Source: Bacillota bacterium (lineage in GTDB: Bacteria > Bacillota > UBA4882 > UBA8346). Taken from it: DNA of 64,000 bases. The notes below the pieces were generated by a model. The model did no database searches. It saw nothing but the letters and a program-made list of their open reading frames with translations, and was not told the origin of the DNA. Below are positions 42,343 through 50,315 of this stretch, piece after piece; position 1 is the stretch's first letter; the number at the start of each line of letters is the position of its first letter. The stretch lies in assembly GCA_023392595.1 (NCBI GenBank), contig JAEVYU010000046.1, positions 149,044 to 213,043 of the forward strand, written 5' to 3'. The position numbers and the translations under genes were made by a program.

Positions 42343-43083
42343 ATGAAAGGAATCATCCTGGCTGGAGGGATAGGGACTAGATTATCGCCGCTTACGGAGG
42401 TTATCAACAAACATTTATTACCCGTCGGCAGAGAACCCATGATCTGGCATCCTATAAGGCAATTAATTGAAACCGGAATTACAGAGATTTTAATTGTGTC
42501 ATCCGCAGAACATATGGGACTCTTGATTGAGTCCTTGGGATCAGGAAACCGTTTCGGATGTGAACTGACCTTTAGGGTTCAGGAAAAGGCCGGAGGTATT
42601 GCCCATGCTTTAGCGATTGGGGAACGATTTGCGGGTGGTGATCAAATTATAGTATTACTGGGAGATAATATTTTTGAATATTCCATCTCTGCTTATGTTG
42701 ATGATTTTTTACGGCAGGCCACTGGAGCGCGTATTCTTTTAAAGGAAGTCGACGATCCCGAGCGTTTCGGCATTGCAACTTTTTATAATGAAAAGATAGA
42801 TTCGATTGAAGAGAAACCAACCAAACCTAAGAGCCATTACGCTGTAACAGGATGTTATATGTATGATGACCAAGTTTTTGATATCATCCGTGTGATTAAT
42901 CCGTCAACCCGAGGAGAAATGGAAATTACCACTGTCAACAATCTTTATATCAAGCAAGGGCAAATGGAATATAGCTTTATTCATGGACGTTGGACTGATG
43001 CCGGAACCTACGAATCTTTAAATGAAGCAAATTATATCTTATCGGCCAATCATAATAAAATTCTTAGGAAAAACCCGCTTTAA
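42343..43083 (+). CDS. rfbA: Glucose-1-phosphate thymidylyltransferase
   Basis: 246 residues. It opens with the pyrophosphorylase signature KGIILAGGIGTRLSPLTEVINKHLLPV and has PMIWHPIRQLIETGI, EKAGGIAHALAIGERF, LLGDNIFEYS, EVDDPERFGIATF, IEEKPTKPKSHYAVTGCYMYDD and RWTDAGTYESL. This is the short SpsI-like form of RmlA. It makes dTDP-glucose, the precursor for the RmlC/RmlD genes at 30.6-32 kb. No dTDP-glucose 4,6-dehydratase is in the window. GGGAGGG precedes the ATG. Confidence 0.92.
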   Translation: MKGIILAGGIGTRLSPLTEVINKHLLPVGREPMIWHPIRQLIETGITEILIVSSAEHMGLLIESLGSGNRFGCELTFRVQEKAGGIAHALAIGERFAGGDQIIVLLGDNIFEYSISAYVDDFLRQATGARILLKEVDDPERFGIATFYNEKIDSIEEKPTKPKSHYAVTGCYMYDDQVFDIIRVINPSTRGEMEITTVNNLYIKQGQMEYSFIHGRWTDAGTYESLNEANYILSANHNKILRKNPL

Positions 43084-43143
43084 AATAAATCTGTCGTTAT
43101 TTCCATTAAAATTGTGATCTTTGCCAATATATAATAAATTATT

Positions 43144-43170
43144 AAAAGCCCGGAAGACCGGGCTTTTTTG
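43144..43170. terminator. Bidirectional rho-independent terminator
   Basis: AAAAGCCCGG (43144-43153) pairs with CCGGGCTTTT (43158-43167), with T runs on both strands. It lies between convergent rfbA and the leftward gene ending at 43202. Confidence 0.85.
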
Positions 43171-43201
43171 TTATGTCACTCAATATCCAATTGAGTCCAT
43201 T

Positions 43202-43573
43202 TCAGCAATTACATATCGTGCTGAAAGTATTTGAAGGATGAACGATGGTGATACCTTGAGTACAAGGCAAACGAAGATTCTCAACTTTTAAGGCTACTGT
43301 TTGCAAAATCTGCGAAACGGCCAAAATAATCTCAATATTCGTTAACCCTGTGCCGCCCTGCAGGAGAGCAATCGCTTGGTTTAAGCGATTGATAATGTCG
43401 CTTTTCCGGACGGCATTGATGGGTAAGGCCTGAACCGCCCCCTGAACTAATAGCAATTGATTTACTAAAGAAGCGGCGGCAGCTGGTGTTAAACTACCAG
43501 GGGTACTTAAGAAAGAATCTACAATTTGAGCTGCATTGGCAATATCTTGAAGAACTGAACATTTACTACTCAT
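43202..43573 (-). CDS. Small hypothetical helical protein with terminal Cys residues
   Basis: 123 residues, family not recognised. The body is Ala/Leu/Gln-rich and helical (NAAQIVDSFLSTPGSLTPAAA, then VLQTVALKVENL-like segments). The ends are polar and contain Cys: SSKCSV at the start, LPCTQG and STICNC at the end. That layout recalls small coat or exosporium proteins cross-linked through Cys, but no homology is claimed. GGAGGTG precedes the ATG. A perfect 8-bp hairpin (ATCATCTT with AAGATGAT) lies just upstream of the ribosome site. Confidence 0.6.
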   Translation of the reverse strand: MSSKCSVLQDIANAAQIVDSFLSTPGSLTPAAAASLVNQLLLVQGAVQALPINAVRKSDIINRLNQAIALLQGGTGLTNIEIILAVSQILQTVALKVENLRLPCTQGITIVHPSNTFSTICNC

Positions 43574-43671
43574 TGAATAACACCTCCGAAATCATCTTAT
43601 GAAGATGATTATGATAAGGCGCTATTCAATGATATAAAAATGCAAATTTCCTGATATTTTCTGTTTTTTTA

Positions 43672-44652
43672 CTAGGAGTTACTTGTTTGTTGAACTTTTA
43701 GCCGGTTTCTCCAATAGTCCAATAAATCTGCCAAAGTCTTTTCAAAAGGTATTTTAGGCTCCCATCCTGTTACTTTATTGAATTTTTTATATGTTCCTAG
43801 CAAGACCGGTACATCCGAAGGTCTGATTCTGGTTGGATCTATTTTAATATCAATTTTTTTATCCGAATAACTCAAAATAATATTTAAAACTTTTTTAATC
43901 GGATAAGAATTCCCTGTGCAAATTTGATAGACTTCTCCCGCTTTCCCTTTTTGCAAAGCCAACCAATAAGCGCAGGCGATATCTCTAACATCCGTGAAAT
44001 CCCTTCTTGTTTCCAAATCACCGACATAAACCACGGGAATCCTGATACCAAGTTCGATCTCAGCGACCTGTTTTGCAAAATCCGATGCTACAAAAAGCTC
44101 TCCTTGCCGGGGGCCGGTATGATTAAACGCCCGAGTTCTCACAATATCAAGCCCATAACTTTTATAATATTGATACCCCAGCATATCCTGGGCTACTTTA
44201 CTGACACCGTGGGGAGTAAGCGGTCTTAATTGGTTGTTTTCATTGATTGGAAGTTCTTCATCCAGAACCAAACCGTATTCCTCACTGGAACCGGCGATCA
44301 TGATTCTGCAATCCGGCGAAATATTCCTTACTGCTTCCAAAATATTGATTTGACCTATTATATTGTTGGTAATGGTATCATTAGGGCTATTCCAGGAAGC
44401 CGGTACATAACTGTGTCCTGCCAAGTGAAATAAATACTTTGGCTTAACGTTTTCAATCAAATCTCGGACAGATTTGGCATCTCTTAATTCACATTCATAA
44501 AACTTAATACGATTTTCGATTTTTTGCAAGTTACTACGGTTACTTCGCCAACGCATCGAACCATAAATCTCGACCTCTTCGATAGAGTCTAAAATGTATT
44601 CGGCGAGATGACTACCGGAAAATCCGGTGATGCCAGTAATTAATACCTTCAT
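43672..44652 (-). CDS. GDP-6-deoxymannose reductase / GDP-mannose 4,6-dehydratase-family SDR
   Basis: 326 residues. The Rossmann loop is KVLITGITGFSGSHLAEYI. RMD-type blocks follow: LFHLAGHSYVPASWNSP, IAGSSEEYGLV, RTRAFNHTGPRQGELFVASD, DLETRRDFTDVRDIACAYW and RIRPSDVPVLLGTYKKF. In the catalytic YxxxK position the sequence is HGVSK (CAC codon), so the usual Tyr is replaced by His. The family makes GDP-rhamnose or GDP-fucose type sugars from GDP-mannose. No GDP-mannose-forming gene is nearby. It may supply another deoxysugar or act differently. Confidence 0.8.
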   Translation of the reverse strand: MKVLITGITGFSGSHLAEYILDSIEEVEIYGSMRWRSNRSNLQKIENRIKFYECELRDAKSVRDLIENVKPKYLFHLAGHSYVPASWNSPNDTITNNIIGQINILEAVRNISPDCRIMIAGSSEEYGLVLDEELPINENNQLRPLTPHGVSKVAQDMLGYQYYKSYGLDIVRTRAFNHTGPRQGELFVASDFAKQVAEIELGIRIPVVYVGDLETRRDFTDVRDIACAYWLALQKGKAGEVYQICTGNSYPIKKVLNIILSYSDKKIDIKIDPTRIRPSDVPVLLGTYKKFNKVTGWEPKIPFEKTLADLLDYWRNRLKVQQTSNS

Positions 44653-44807
44653 AATTATTTTTGGCCCCCTTTAGAATAGATTTTTGCACAAAAATATACT
44701 TACTCGGAAAAAATGCCGTATAAAAAAATTCAAAATTAACCAAAAATCCAATGATTCGCCTCAGTAAATGTTTACGCAGTTGTCCTAAAGAAGAGAAGTA
44801 AAATATA

Positions 44808-44835
44808 TAAAAAAAACCGGGGGCTAAACCCCCGG
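44808..44835 (-). terminator. Rho-independent terminator overlapping the SPOCS gene stop
   Basis: On the minus strand CCGGGGG pairs with CCCCCGG around TTTAG and is followed by seven T or more. The gene's TAG stop lies in the hairpin loop. Confidence 0.85.
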
Positions 44836-47661
44836 CATTATCACAGTCTCCGTAGTAACATTGGTCACAACCGTTGTTGGTGTGGCAATCGTATCGCCAA
44901 CTTTCCGTAATAAAACAGTTTTTCTCGTTACATTAACTATCCCCGGACCGGAAACATCCGTTACAACATTGATATCTTCAAACTGTTCACCCGTCGGTGT
45001 ACGTACCCAAGCTTGCACAGCAACCTTATCTTCTGAAATTCCAACTCCTGAAACATCCGTCACAACCGTAAGCATCTCGCCTTGTACTGAAAAACCGATC
45101 ACGATTCCCTGAAGTACAATGGTTAAGTCAACGATATTTCCTGCTGGAGCAAGATGGAAGATAATATCTTCGACATTGACAACGGTATTCGTAATTTGGT
45201 TTGAGTTTATTCCAGTAACATTGATAAGAATTGAGAATGGCTTTTCCGTATTAGCAGTTCTGACAACGTTATCGTCACCTACATAAGTTGTTGTGATCAT
45301 TAAAACTCCTTCGAGGACCACTCCTTCGGGAATAACATGGCTTGATAGATTGGAGACCAAATCGTGAACTTCTTTTACTTTGATAGCCCTCACCGGCAGG
45401 GGTACGGATGTCTGTACTATTATTTGTTGTGAATTCTTTATTTCATTGACTTCCGGATCAATGATGGCCGTTGTTACCACCGGAGTCGTCCATGTCGGAA
45501 CAGGAGGAACCGGGGGCGACGGCGGTATTGGTGGTATCGGCGGAACCGGAGGCACTGGCTGTGTAATCCCCTGTTTCCCAATGACCAGCAATTGTTTTGT
45601 ATTTTCCCCGACCACTTGCTCGATAGCATATAGTGGACCTACTCCGATGACAAGATTTAATTGAACCTGTTCCGTTACAATTGCGTTGATTGCGAAAATT
45701 ACTTTTTGCCGAAGTTCTGTTTCCGATATTAAATCAAAGAAAACACCTTCAATTACCGTTTTGAGAACCACATTGTCGCCGGGCGCAATACCGTTGATAT
45801 CGAGAAAGGCTGAGAACCGGACATCTTCGGCTTGGTGGTATTCAATATTATCGATTCCAATATAAAAAATTTGCTTATGGAGAATTCCTTGAACAATAAG
45901 TTTGTTAGGAATAACATGCGTCACCAAGTTCTTAAGACTGGCAAGGATCTCCCTTATTTTAACAGCAGGGCGATTCAAGAAAACGAGTGTCTCTGTCAAT
46001 TCTTCAACTCTGTTTTCACCCACGAACTCATCTACTTTGAATAATGGCCCGGTACCTACCTCTACCGGTAATAAAACATTTTCAGTCACCTTTACAAAAA
46101 ATTCAAGTACCGCTTTTTGATGAAGCAAAGTATCCGATAGCAGATTATAAAATATGCCTTCAATCCGCGGTTGAACGATCACATTCATTCCCTGGACAGC
46201 ACCGGGTATGTCGACAAAGAAACTAAACGGTGTATCCTGAGCCTGATGCCGACCGATATTTGCCGTATCGATAAAAAAGATTTGTTCATGGAAGATGCCT
46301 TGAACAATAACCTTATCAGAAATCGTCTCAATGCTCAAATCACAAACGCTACCGACAATTTCATCAATTTTAATAGCAGGTGTCAACAATGTCAAATCCG
46401 ACTCCACGAGTGTTTGAGTAGAATTTTCGCCAACCACCTGTTTTAAATAAAGTGTTGGACCGATACCGGCCGTTACGTTAATTTGAACTGTTTCAGTTAC
46501 CTTTACAAAAACTTCCAGAATTGTTTTTAGAACAAAGCTTAACCCATTGGGTGCCAATTCGGATAGAGTATCTTCAATATTTGCTGTTACATTGCCGTTC
46601 ATCCCCGGTTGAACACCGGGAATATCCATAAAAGTGCTGAAATTTTCCTCGGTGGCCTGATGATGAACGACCCCATCATTTCCCACAAAAAATATTTGCT
46701 GATGAACAATCCCTTGAACGATGACCTTATTAGGAATAATTTCAACGGTCAGATTAATAACTTTCCCAACAATATTCCGAATTTTAACGGCCGTTAATGG
46801 CAATGGTATTACCTGAGCAATTTCAACTTTTGAACTTTCCGAAAAAACCGGATCCGCAGATTCCGAAATTGTAACCGCACTCTCCAGTGACCCACTTGAT
46901 TCTTCTTTATGATCTTCTTTTCTACTTTCGGCGATCTCCACCGCTTCGCCTGAATTCTCAACCTGACCCATGGGCTGAGATTCCGCTTCCTCGATTAATT
47001 CATCCACCATTTTAGCAATTTTATCGATTGTTAACTTTACGGTTTGAATCGGAATTTCAATGCTCGTCTGGTTATTGTCAACTTTTATATCATCCTCAAT
47101 TTTTTCCTTTTTTAAAATGGTTTGGATTGAGTTTTCGTCACTAGACCGACTATCGTCGACTTTTATGTCATCTTCAGCTCTTTTTTTCTTTTTTAAAACG
47201 GTTTGGATTGAGTTTTCGTCACTAGACCGACTATCATCGACTTTTATGCCATCTTCAGCTCTTTTTTTCTTTTTTAAAACGGTTTGGATTGAGTTTTCAT
47301 CACTAGACCGACTATCGTCGACTTTTATGCCATCTTCAGCTCTTTTTTTCATTTCTGGAACAGTTTGGTTTGAGTCTTGATCGCGAGTCTGAACATTGTC
47401 GATTTTTATATCATCTTCAACCCCTTTTGGCTTTTTGGGAGTTGAAGTTGTTTTCTTTTTAGAAGGTTTTTGGAGGTTATTTGAGTTCTTAAGTTCTTTA
47501 GAACCCTTCGGAACTTTCGGTTCTTTATTGTCTTTTGCCTCTTTCGTATCCTGAGAAATGATACTCAAGTTTCGTTTGGTTGCAGTTTCCGCTTTGGTTT
47601 TTGGACTTTTTTTCTTTTTAGATTTCTTCTTTCCTTCATCCTTGATATCTTCCGTTTTCAT
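44824..47661 (-). CDS. Four-domain SPOCS (DUF3794) protein with Lys-rich repeat N-terminus
   Basis: 945 residues from ATG 47661 (GGGAGG about 13 nt upstream, a loose fit; the frame is open to 47778). Residues 1-250 are highly charged, Lys/Glu/Asp-rich, with three near-identical 27-residue repeats (KKKKRAEDGIKVDDSRSSDE...). Four SPOCS domains follow, each opening like VKIRNIVGKV or IKVKEVHDLV and containing VIVQGIVHQQIFFVG and a FSTFMDIPG-type strand. A Pro-rich spacer (PPVPPIPPIPPSPPVPP) separates domains three and four. SPOCS domains occur in SipL, which binds the spore morphogen SpoIVA in Clostridium. A structural role in the spore envelope is likely. No LysM is seen. Confidence 0.85.
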   Translation of the reverse strand: MKTEDIKDEGKKKSKKKKSPKTKAETATKRNLSIISQDTKEAKDNKEPKVPKGSKELKNSNNLQKPSKKKTTSTPKKPKGVEDDIKIDNVQTRDQDSNQTVPEMKKRAEDGIKVDDSRSSDENSIQTVLKKKKRAEDGIKVDDSRSSDENSIQTVLKKKKRAEDDIKVDDSRSSDENSIQTILKKEKIEDDIKVDNNQTSIEIPIQTVKLTIDKIAKMVDELIEEAESQPMGQVENSGEAVEIAESRKEDHKEESSGSLESAVTISESADPVFSESSKVEIAQVIPLPLTAVKIRNIVGKVINLTVEIIPNKVIVQGIVHQQIFFVGNDGVVHHQATEENFSTFMDIPGVQPGMNGNVTANIEDTLSELAPNGLSFVLKTILEVFVKVTETVQINVTAGIGPTLYLKQVVGENSTQTLVESDLTLLTPAIKIDEIVGSVCDLSIETISDKVIVQGIFHEQIFFIDTANIGRHQAQDTPFSFFVDIPGAVQGMNVIVQPRIEGIFYNLLSDTLLHQKAVLEFFVKVTENVLLPVEVGTGPLFKVDEFVGENRVEELTETLVFLNRPAVKIREILASLKNLVTHVIPNKLIVQGILHKQIFYIGIDNIEYHQAEDVRFSAFLDINGIAPGDNVVLKTVIEGVFFDLISETELRQKVIFAINAIVTEQVQLNLVIGVGPLYAIEQVVGENTKQLLVIGKQGITQPVPPVPPIPPIPPSPPVPPVPTWTTPVVTTAIIDPEVNEIKNSQQIIVQTSVPLPVRAIKVKEVHDLVSNLSSHVIPEGVVLEGVLMITTTYVGDDNVVRTANTEKPFSILINVTGINSNQITNTVVNVEDIIFHLAPAGNIVDLTIVLQGIVIGFSVQGEMLTVVTDVSGVGISEDKVAVQAWVRTPTGEQFEDINVVTDVSGPGIVNVTRKTVLLRKVGDTIATPTTVVTNVTTETVIMPGV
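47105..47370 (-). repeat. 81-nt coding tandem repeats in the SPOCS gene
   Basis: Three full copies and a partial copy of an 81-nt unit, spaced 81 nt apart (landmark CTAGACCGACTATC at about 47141, 47222 and 47303). They encode the 27-residue acidic/basic repeat. Differences between copies are few, indicating recent duplication. Confidence 0.8.
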
Positions 47662-47811
47662 TCTTCTTGCCTTACCTCCCTTCGTTTCAATCCGGCAGAG
47701 AAATCTGCCGAATTTTGTATTTCTAAAAGGGTGCCAAATTTCTATTACAGTATATGCACTCGTTAAGGTATGTGCCATCGATTCGCTCTCCGATAAAATC
47801 CAACACCTATC

Positions 47812-47842
47812 TCAAAAAAATACCGCAATCAGATGATTGCGG
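47812..47842 (-). terminator. Rho-independent terminator after the CAP-domain gene
   Basis: CCGCAATCA (47823-47831) pairs with TGATTGCGG (47834-47842); on the minus strand the stem is followed by TATTTTTTT. Confidence 0.75.
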
Positions 47843-47902
47843 CTTAAATTCTCATTCTTTACAGATGAAATATACGGTTTTGATCTTGCACAGAGGCTCT
47901 TT

Positions 47903-48517
47903 TTATCCCAAAAACAATTGAGTAATCATCGCGCCGAACGGGCCTCCACGGACTATCCCCACACCAATTTTTTTAAATTTCGGATTTAAAATATTCCAAC
48001 GATGCGTGGGACTGGCAAACAAATAATCTTGCGCTTTTCGAACATTTCCGGTTCCGGCAAGATTTTCGGCCGCCCTTTCATATTCAATTTGTTCACGGTT
48101 CAGCTGATCATAAATGGTACCCAACTGTTTGGAATTATGACCGAAATAGTTATGGGACACCATATCCATGCTTTTTTCTTTTGCCAGCTTAATCAGAGAA
48201 TTGTCAATGATTAGTTCGTTTAAACCAGCTTTCGCTCTTTCCTGGTTTATTAAAGAAATCATTTGTGCCTCCTCGCTGGATAAACCATCTTTTTCAGAAT
48301 TCTCGGCCTCTGGATTCCCGGTTATAGCTTGCCTAAGAGTAGCCATGGAGGTGTTGACCACAGAATGCCGTTCTTTGTTGACAATCGAACTGTAAGTGTC
48401 GCTTTGAACATCAGCTTTGGCCAGAGATGGAAAAATTATAACAATCATAAGTGCGATGAATAGTGAACTGCCTGCAAAAATAATTCTGTGACTTTGGGTG
48501 TATGGTTTGTAATTCAT
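47903..48517 (-). CDS. Secreted CAP/SCP-domain protein (YkwD-like)
   Basis: 204 residues from ATG 48517, selected by AGGTGG upstream; the frame is open to 48601. A signal peptide covers about residues 9-35 (IIFAGSSLFIALMIVIIFPSL). The CAP domain spans about 85-204: EEAQMISLINQERAKAGL, LAKEKSMDMVSHNYFGHNS, AENLAGTGNVRKA and SPTHRWNILNPKFKKIGVG. CAP proteins of this group are common in spore-formers, some in the spore or germination apparatus. The biochemical role is unknown. Confidence 0.85.
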   Translation of the reverse strand: MNYKPYTQSHRIIFAGSSLFIALMIVIIFPSLAKADVQSDTYSSIVNKERHSVVNTSMATLRQAITGNPEAENSEKDGLSSEEAQMISLINQERAKAGLNELIIDNSLIKLAKEKSMDMVSHNYFGHNSKQLGTIYDQLNREQIEYERAAENLAGTGNVRKAQDYLFASPTHRWNILNPKFKKIGVGIVRGGPFGAMITQLFLG

Positions 48518-48907
48518 TTTACCACCTATTCTGCAATTAACGTTAGTGTATAGGCTTGTCTGTTGTTTGAACAGCTCATCTGCAAATTTCTTCACAGACA
48601 TTGCGATGCAATTTTCTGTAATCTTCCCCCTGTCCCTAAAAACGTTGCGCGTTTTTTTAGGAATTGTTCTACAATTCCACTTAACTATTTCGGTGAAATG
48701 TTAATTCTTTTTCCCCACCCAATTCCCTTTATGAAAAAACGGGAAACCGAGGTATTTCCACACTGGTATTCAATATTATGGATCTGTCCCAATAAGTGCT
48801 TTAATGTTAAAGATATACAATATATGTTGACGACCTTTCAAAGACGTTAAATATATTGTATATCTTATGGTTTGTTTTGAATGCTTTTATGACAGCCTCA
48901 CCAAACG
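48518..48907. other. 390-nt intergenic region with a long inverted repeat
   Basis: Between the CAP gene and the GerE-like gene, both leftward. It contains the 16-bp inverted repeat at 48810-48866 and otherwise no gene that I can support. Confidence 0.5.
48810..48866. repeat. 16-bp perfect inverted repeat downstream of the GerE-like gene
   Basis: AAGATATACAATATAT (48810-48825) and ATATATTGTATATCTT (48851-48866) with a 25-nt loop. There is no T run, so it is not a classical terminator. A similar TATTGTATATAT occurs in the promoter region of the thioesterase gene near 49850. Confidence 0.6.
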
Positions 48908-49162
48908 TTAGGTACTTTTCTGATTCACGTCAATAAGGCCTTCTCTGATTGCATAGAGAGCGATTTGAGTCCGGTTTGCAAGCCCCAGTTTTTTGCGGAT
49001 ACTTGTGATATAGTTTTTGGCTGTTTTTTCGCTGATAAAAAGCATTTTGCCGATTTGTCTATTATCTAAACCTTGGGCGACAAGTGGTAATATTTCTTTT
49101 TCGCGCGGGCTCAACCTCTCTACCGGATCAGGTTGGCTATTGCCATTCATTAACGGTGCCAT
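48908..49162 (-). CDS. GerE-like LuxR-family HTH regulator (HTH only)
   Basis: 84 residues from ATG 49162, which has GGAGGAGAGG directly upstream; a TTG at 49216 is in frame without a better site. The whole protein is one LuxR/GerE HTH: LSPREKEILPLVAQGLDNRQIG, MLFISEKTAKNYITSIRKKLGL and ANRTQIALYAIREGLI. No receiver or sensor domain is attached, just as in the 74-residue Bacillus GerE, the last mother-cell regulator acting with sigma-K. Given the setting it may control coat and glycan genes here. Free-standing LuxR HTH proteins have other roles too. Confidence 0.8.
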   Translation of the reverse strand: MAPLMNGNSQPDPVERLSPREKEILPLVAQGLDNRQIGKMLFISEKTAKNYITSIRKKLGLANRTQIALYAIREGLIDVNQKST

Positions 49163-49397
49163 ACCTCTCCTCCTCCAACCAACTTCGCCCAGGTGGAGGA
49201 GTTCAATTTGAGACAAGTGCAGATATAAGGATAAAATTATAATGGTAAAAAATTTTTAATTCATAAATTTCCTGAATTCTATTTGCACAAATGATAGTCA
49301 TTTTAGAATAGTCCTGTGCGAAGCGGTATACTTTTCTGATACATGATATGTCCGGTATGACATGGCTGTGAAAAACCAAAGACAAAATCCATACGAA

Positions 49398-49820
49398 TCA
49401 CTTACCTTCAGTTTCAACTGGTTGTTTATTCAATATTTCCTTTAAATATCGGGTGGCTTCCTTATTGATACGGTTATGGCCCGTTATACATACGTGTCGA
49501 GTAAATCCAGTCGCTAAAACCGGTCCGTTTTTTCCAAGATGGGCCACATATTCAAAAAGAAAAGAAGCGTTTTTTTCCGGGACAAAAGTTGTTTCAACCG
49601 AAATCAGATCGTCATACTTAGCAGAATTCAAATACTTAACTCCGCTTTCAACCACGGGGAGAAGCAAGCCCTTTTCTTCGCATTCCCGATATGTAAAACC
49701 TTGTTCCCTTAACCATTCGGTGCGGCCAACCTCAAACCAGATCAAATACACCGAATGATGAACAATTCCCATTTTATCGGTCTCCTGATACCTTACCCGA
49801 AATTCAATTGTTGAGTTCAT
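49398..49820 (-). CDS. YbgC/4-hydroxybenzoyl-CoA-type acyl-CoA thioesterase
   Basis: 140 residues with the hot-dog fold signature FRVRYQETDKMGIVHHSVYLIWFEVGRTE: the Asp of the ETDKMG motif is the catalytic residue in 4HBT-type enzymes. Downstream elements EVGRTEWLREQGFTY and AKYDDLISVETTF are normal. It hydrolyses acyl-CoA thioesters, substrate unknown. ATATGGAGG precedes the ATG. It is a single-gene unit facing away from the small gene at 50087. Confidence 0.88.
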   Translation of the reverse strand: MNSTIEFRVRYQETDKMGIVHHSVYLIWFEVGRTEWLREQGFTYRECEEKGLLLPVVESGVKYLNSAKYDDLISVETTFVPEKNASFLFEYVAHLGKNGPVLATGFTRHVCITGHNRINKEATRYLKEILNKQPVETEGK

Positions 49821-50086
49821 ATTTCCTCCATATTGGATCGATTATATATACAATAGATTTCTATATTATACATGTCCGCAATTCCTCCTCCAAAAAAACA
49901 ACTGATTTGGCGAAAGTAGAAATATTTAACATTTATCGATAGCTTTTCCTTGATAAACTTTTATAAGCAGTGTAAAATGTTATATAGATATTGATACTGT
50001 AATAAATTCCATTTTCAGGAATTTTATTGACATATTCTTACAAAGCGATTTCGCATCATTATTTTTATAGAATCGAGGTTCATTGG

Positions 50087-50263
50087 ATGACAGGAGAACA
50101 AATTGCAAAATTAATAATGGCAGGCAATGAATTGGGGAAATCACGCTCCATATTAATGGATCTTTTAAAAGAAAATGGTGATTTTTCAAACCGATTGGCA
50201 ATGATTGTCGATAAATTAAAAGAATGTGAAGATGAGATTAGCAATATTCAATTTGGCAAATAA
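50087..50263 (+). CDS. Small helical hypothetical protein (58 aa)
   Basis: 58 residues from ATG 50087 with GAGG eight bases upstream; the open frame reaches back to 50027 without a site. The sequence (MTGEQIAKLIMAGNELGKSR, then LKENGDFSNRLAMIVDKL) looks like two amphipathic helices. A strong terminator follows the stop directly, which supports a real short gene. No family recognised. Confidence 0.6.
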   Translation: MTGEQIAKLIMAGNELGKSRSILMDLLKENGDFSNRLAMIVDKLKECEDEISNIQFGK

Positions 50264-50286
50264 AAAAGCCCTGCTGGGCTTTTTTA
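50262..50286 (+). terminator. Rho-independent terminator
   Basis: AAAAAAGCCC pairs with GGGCTTTTTT around TGCT, immediately after the stop of the 58-residue gene. Confidence 0.85.
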
Positions 50287-50315
50287 TTGCAAATATTTGG
50301 ATGTGATGATCAACT

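Noticed and set aside
45380..45664. Gly-rich plus-strand ORF with GGTGGTGG-type repeats
   Set aside because: Antisense of the Pro-rich spacer in the SPOCS gene.
47060..47380. Plus-strand ORF with regular repeats, first considered as a CRISPR-like or repeat protein
   Set aside because: It is the reverse complement of the coding 81-nt tandem repeats; there are no spacers.
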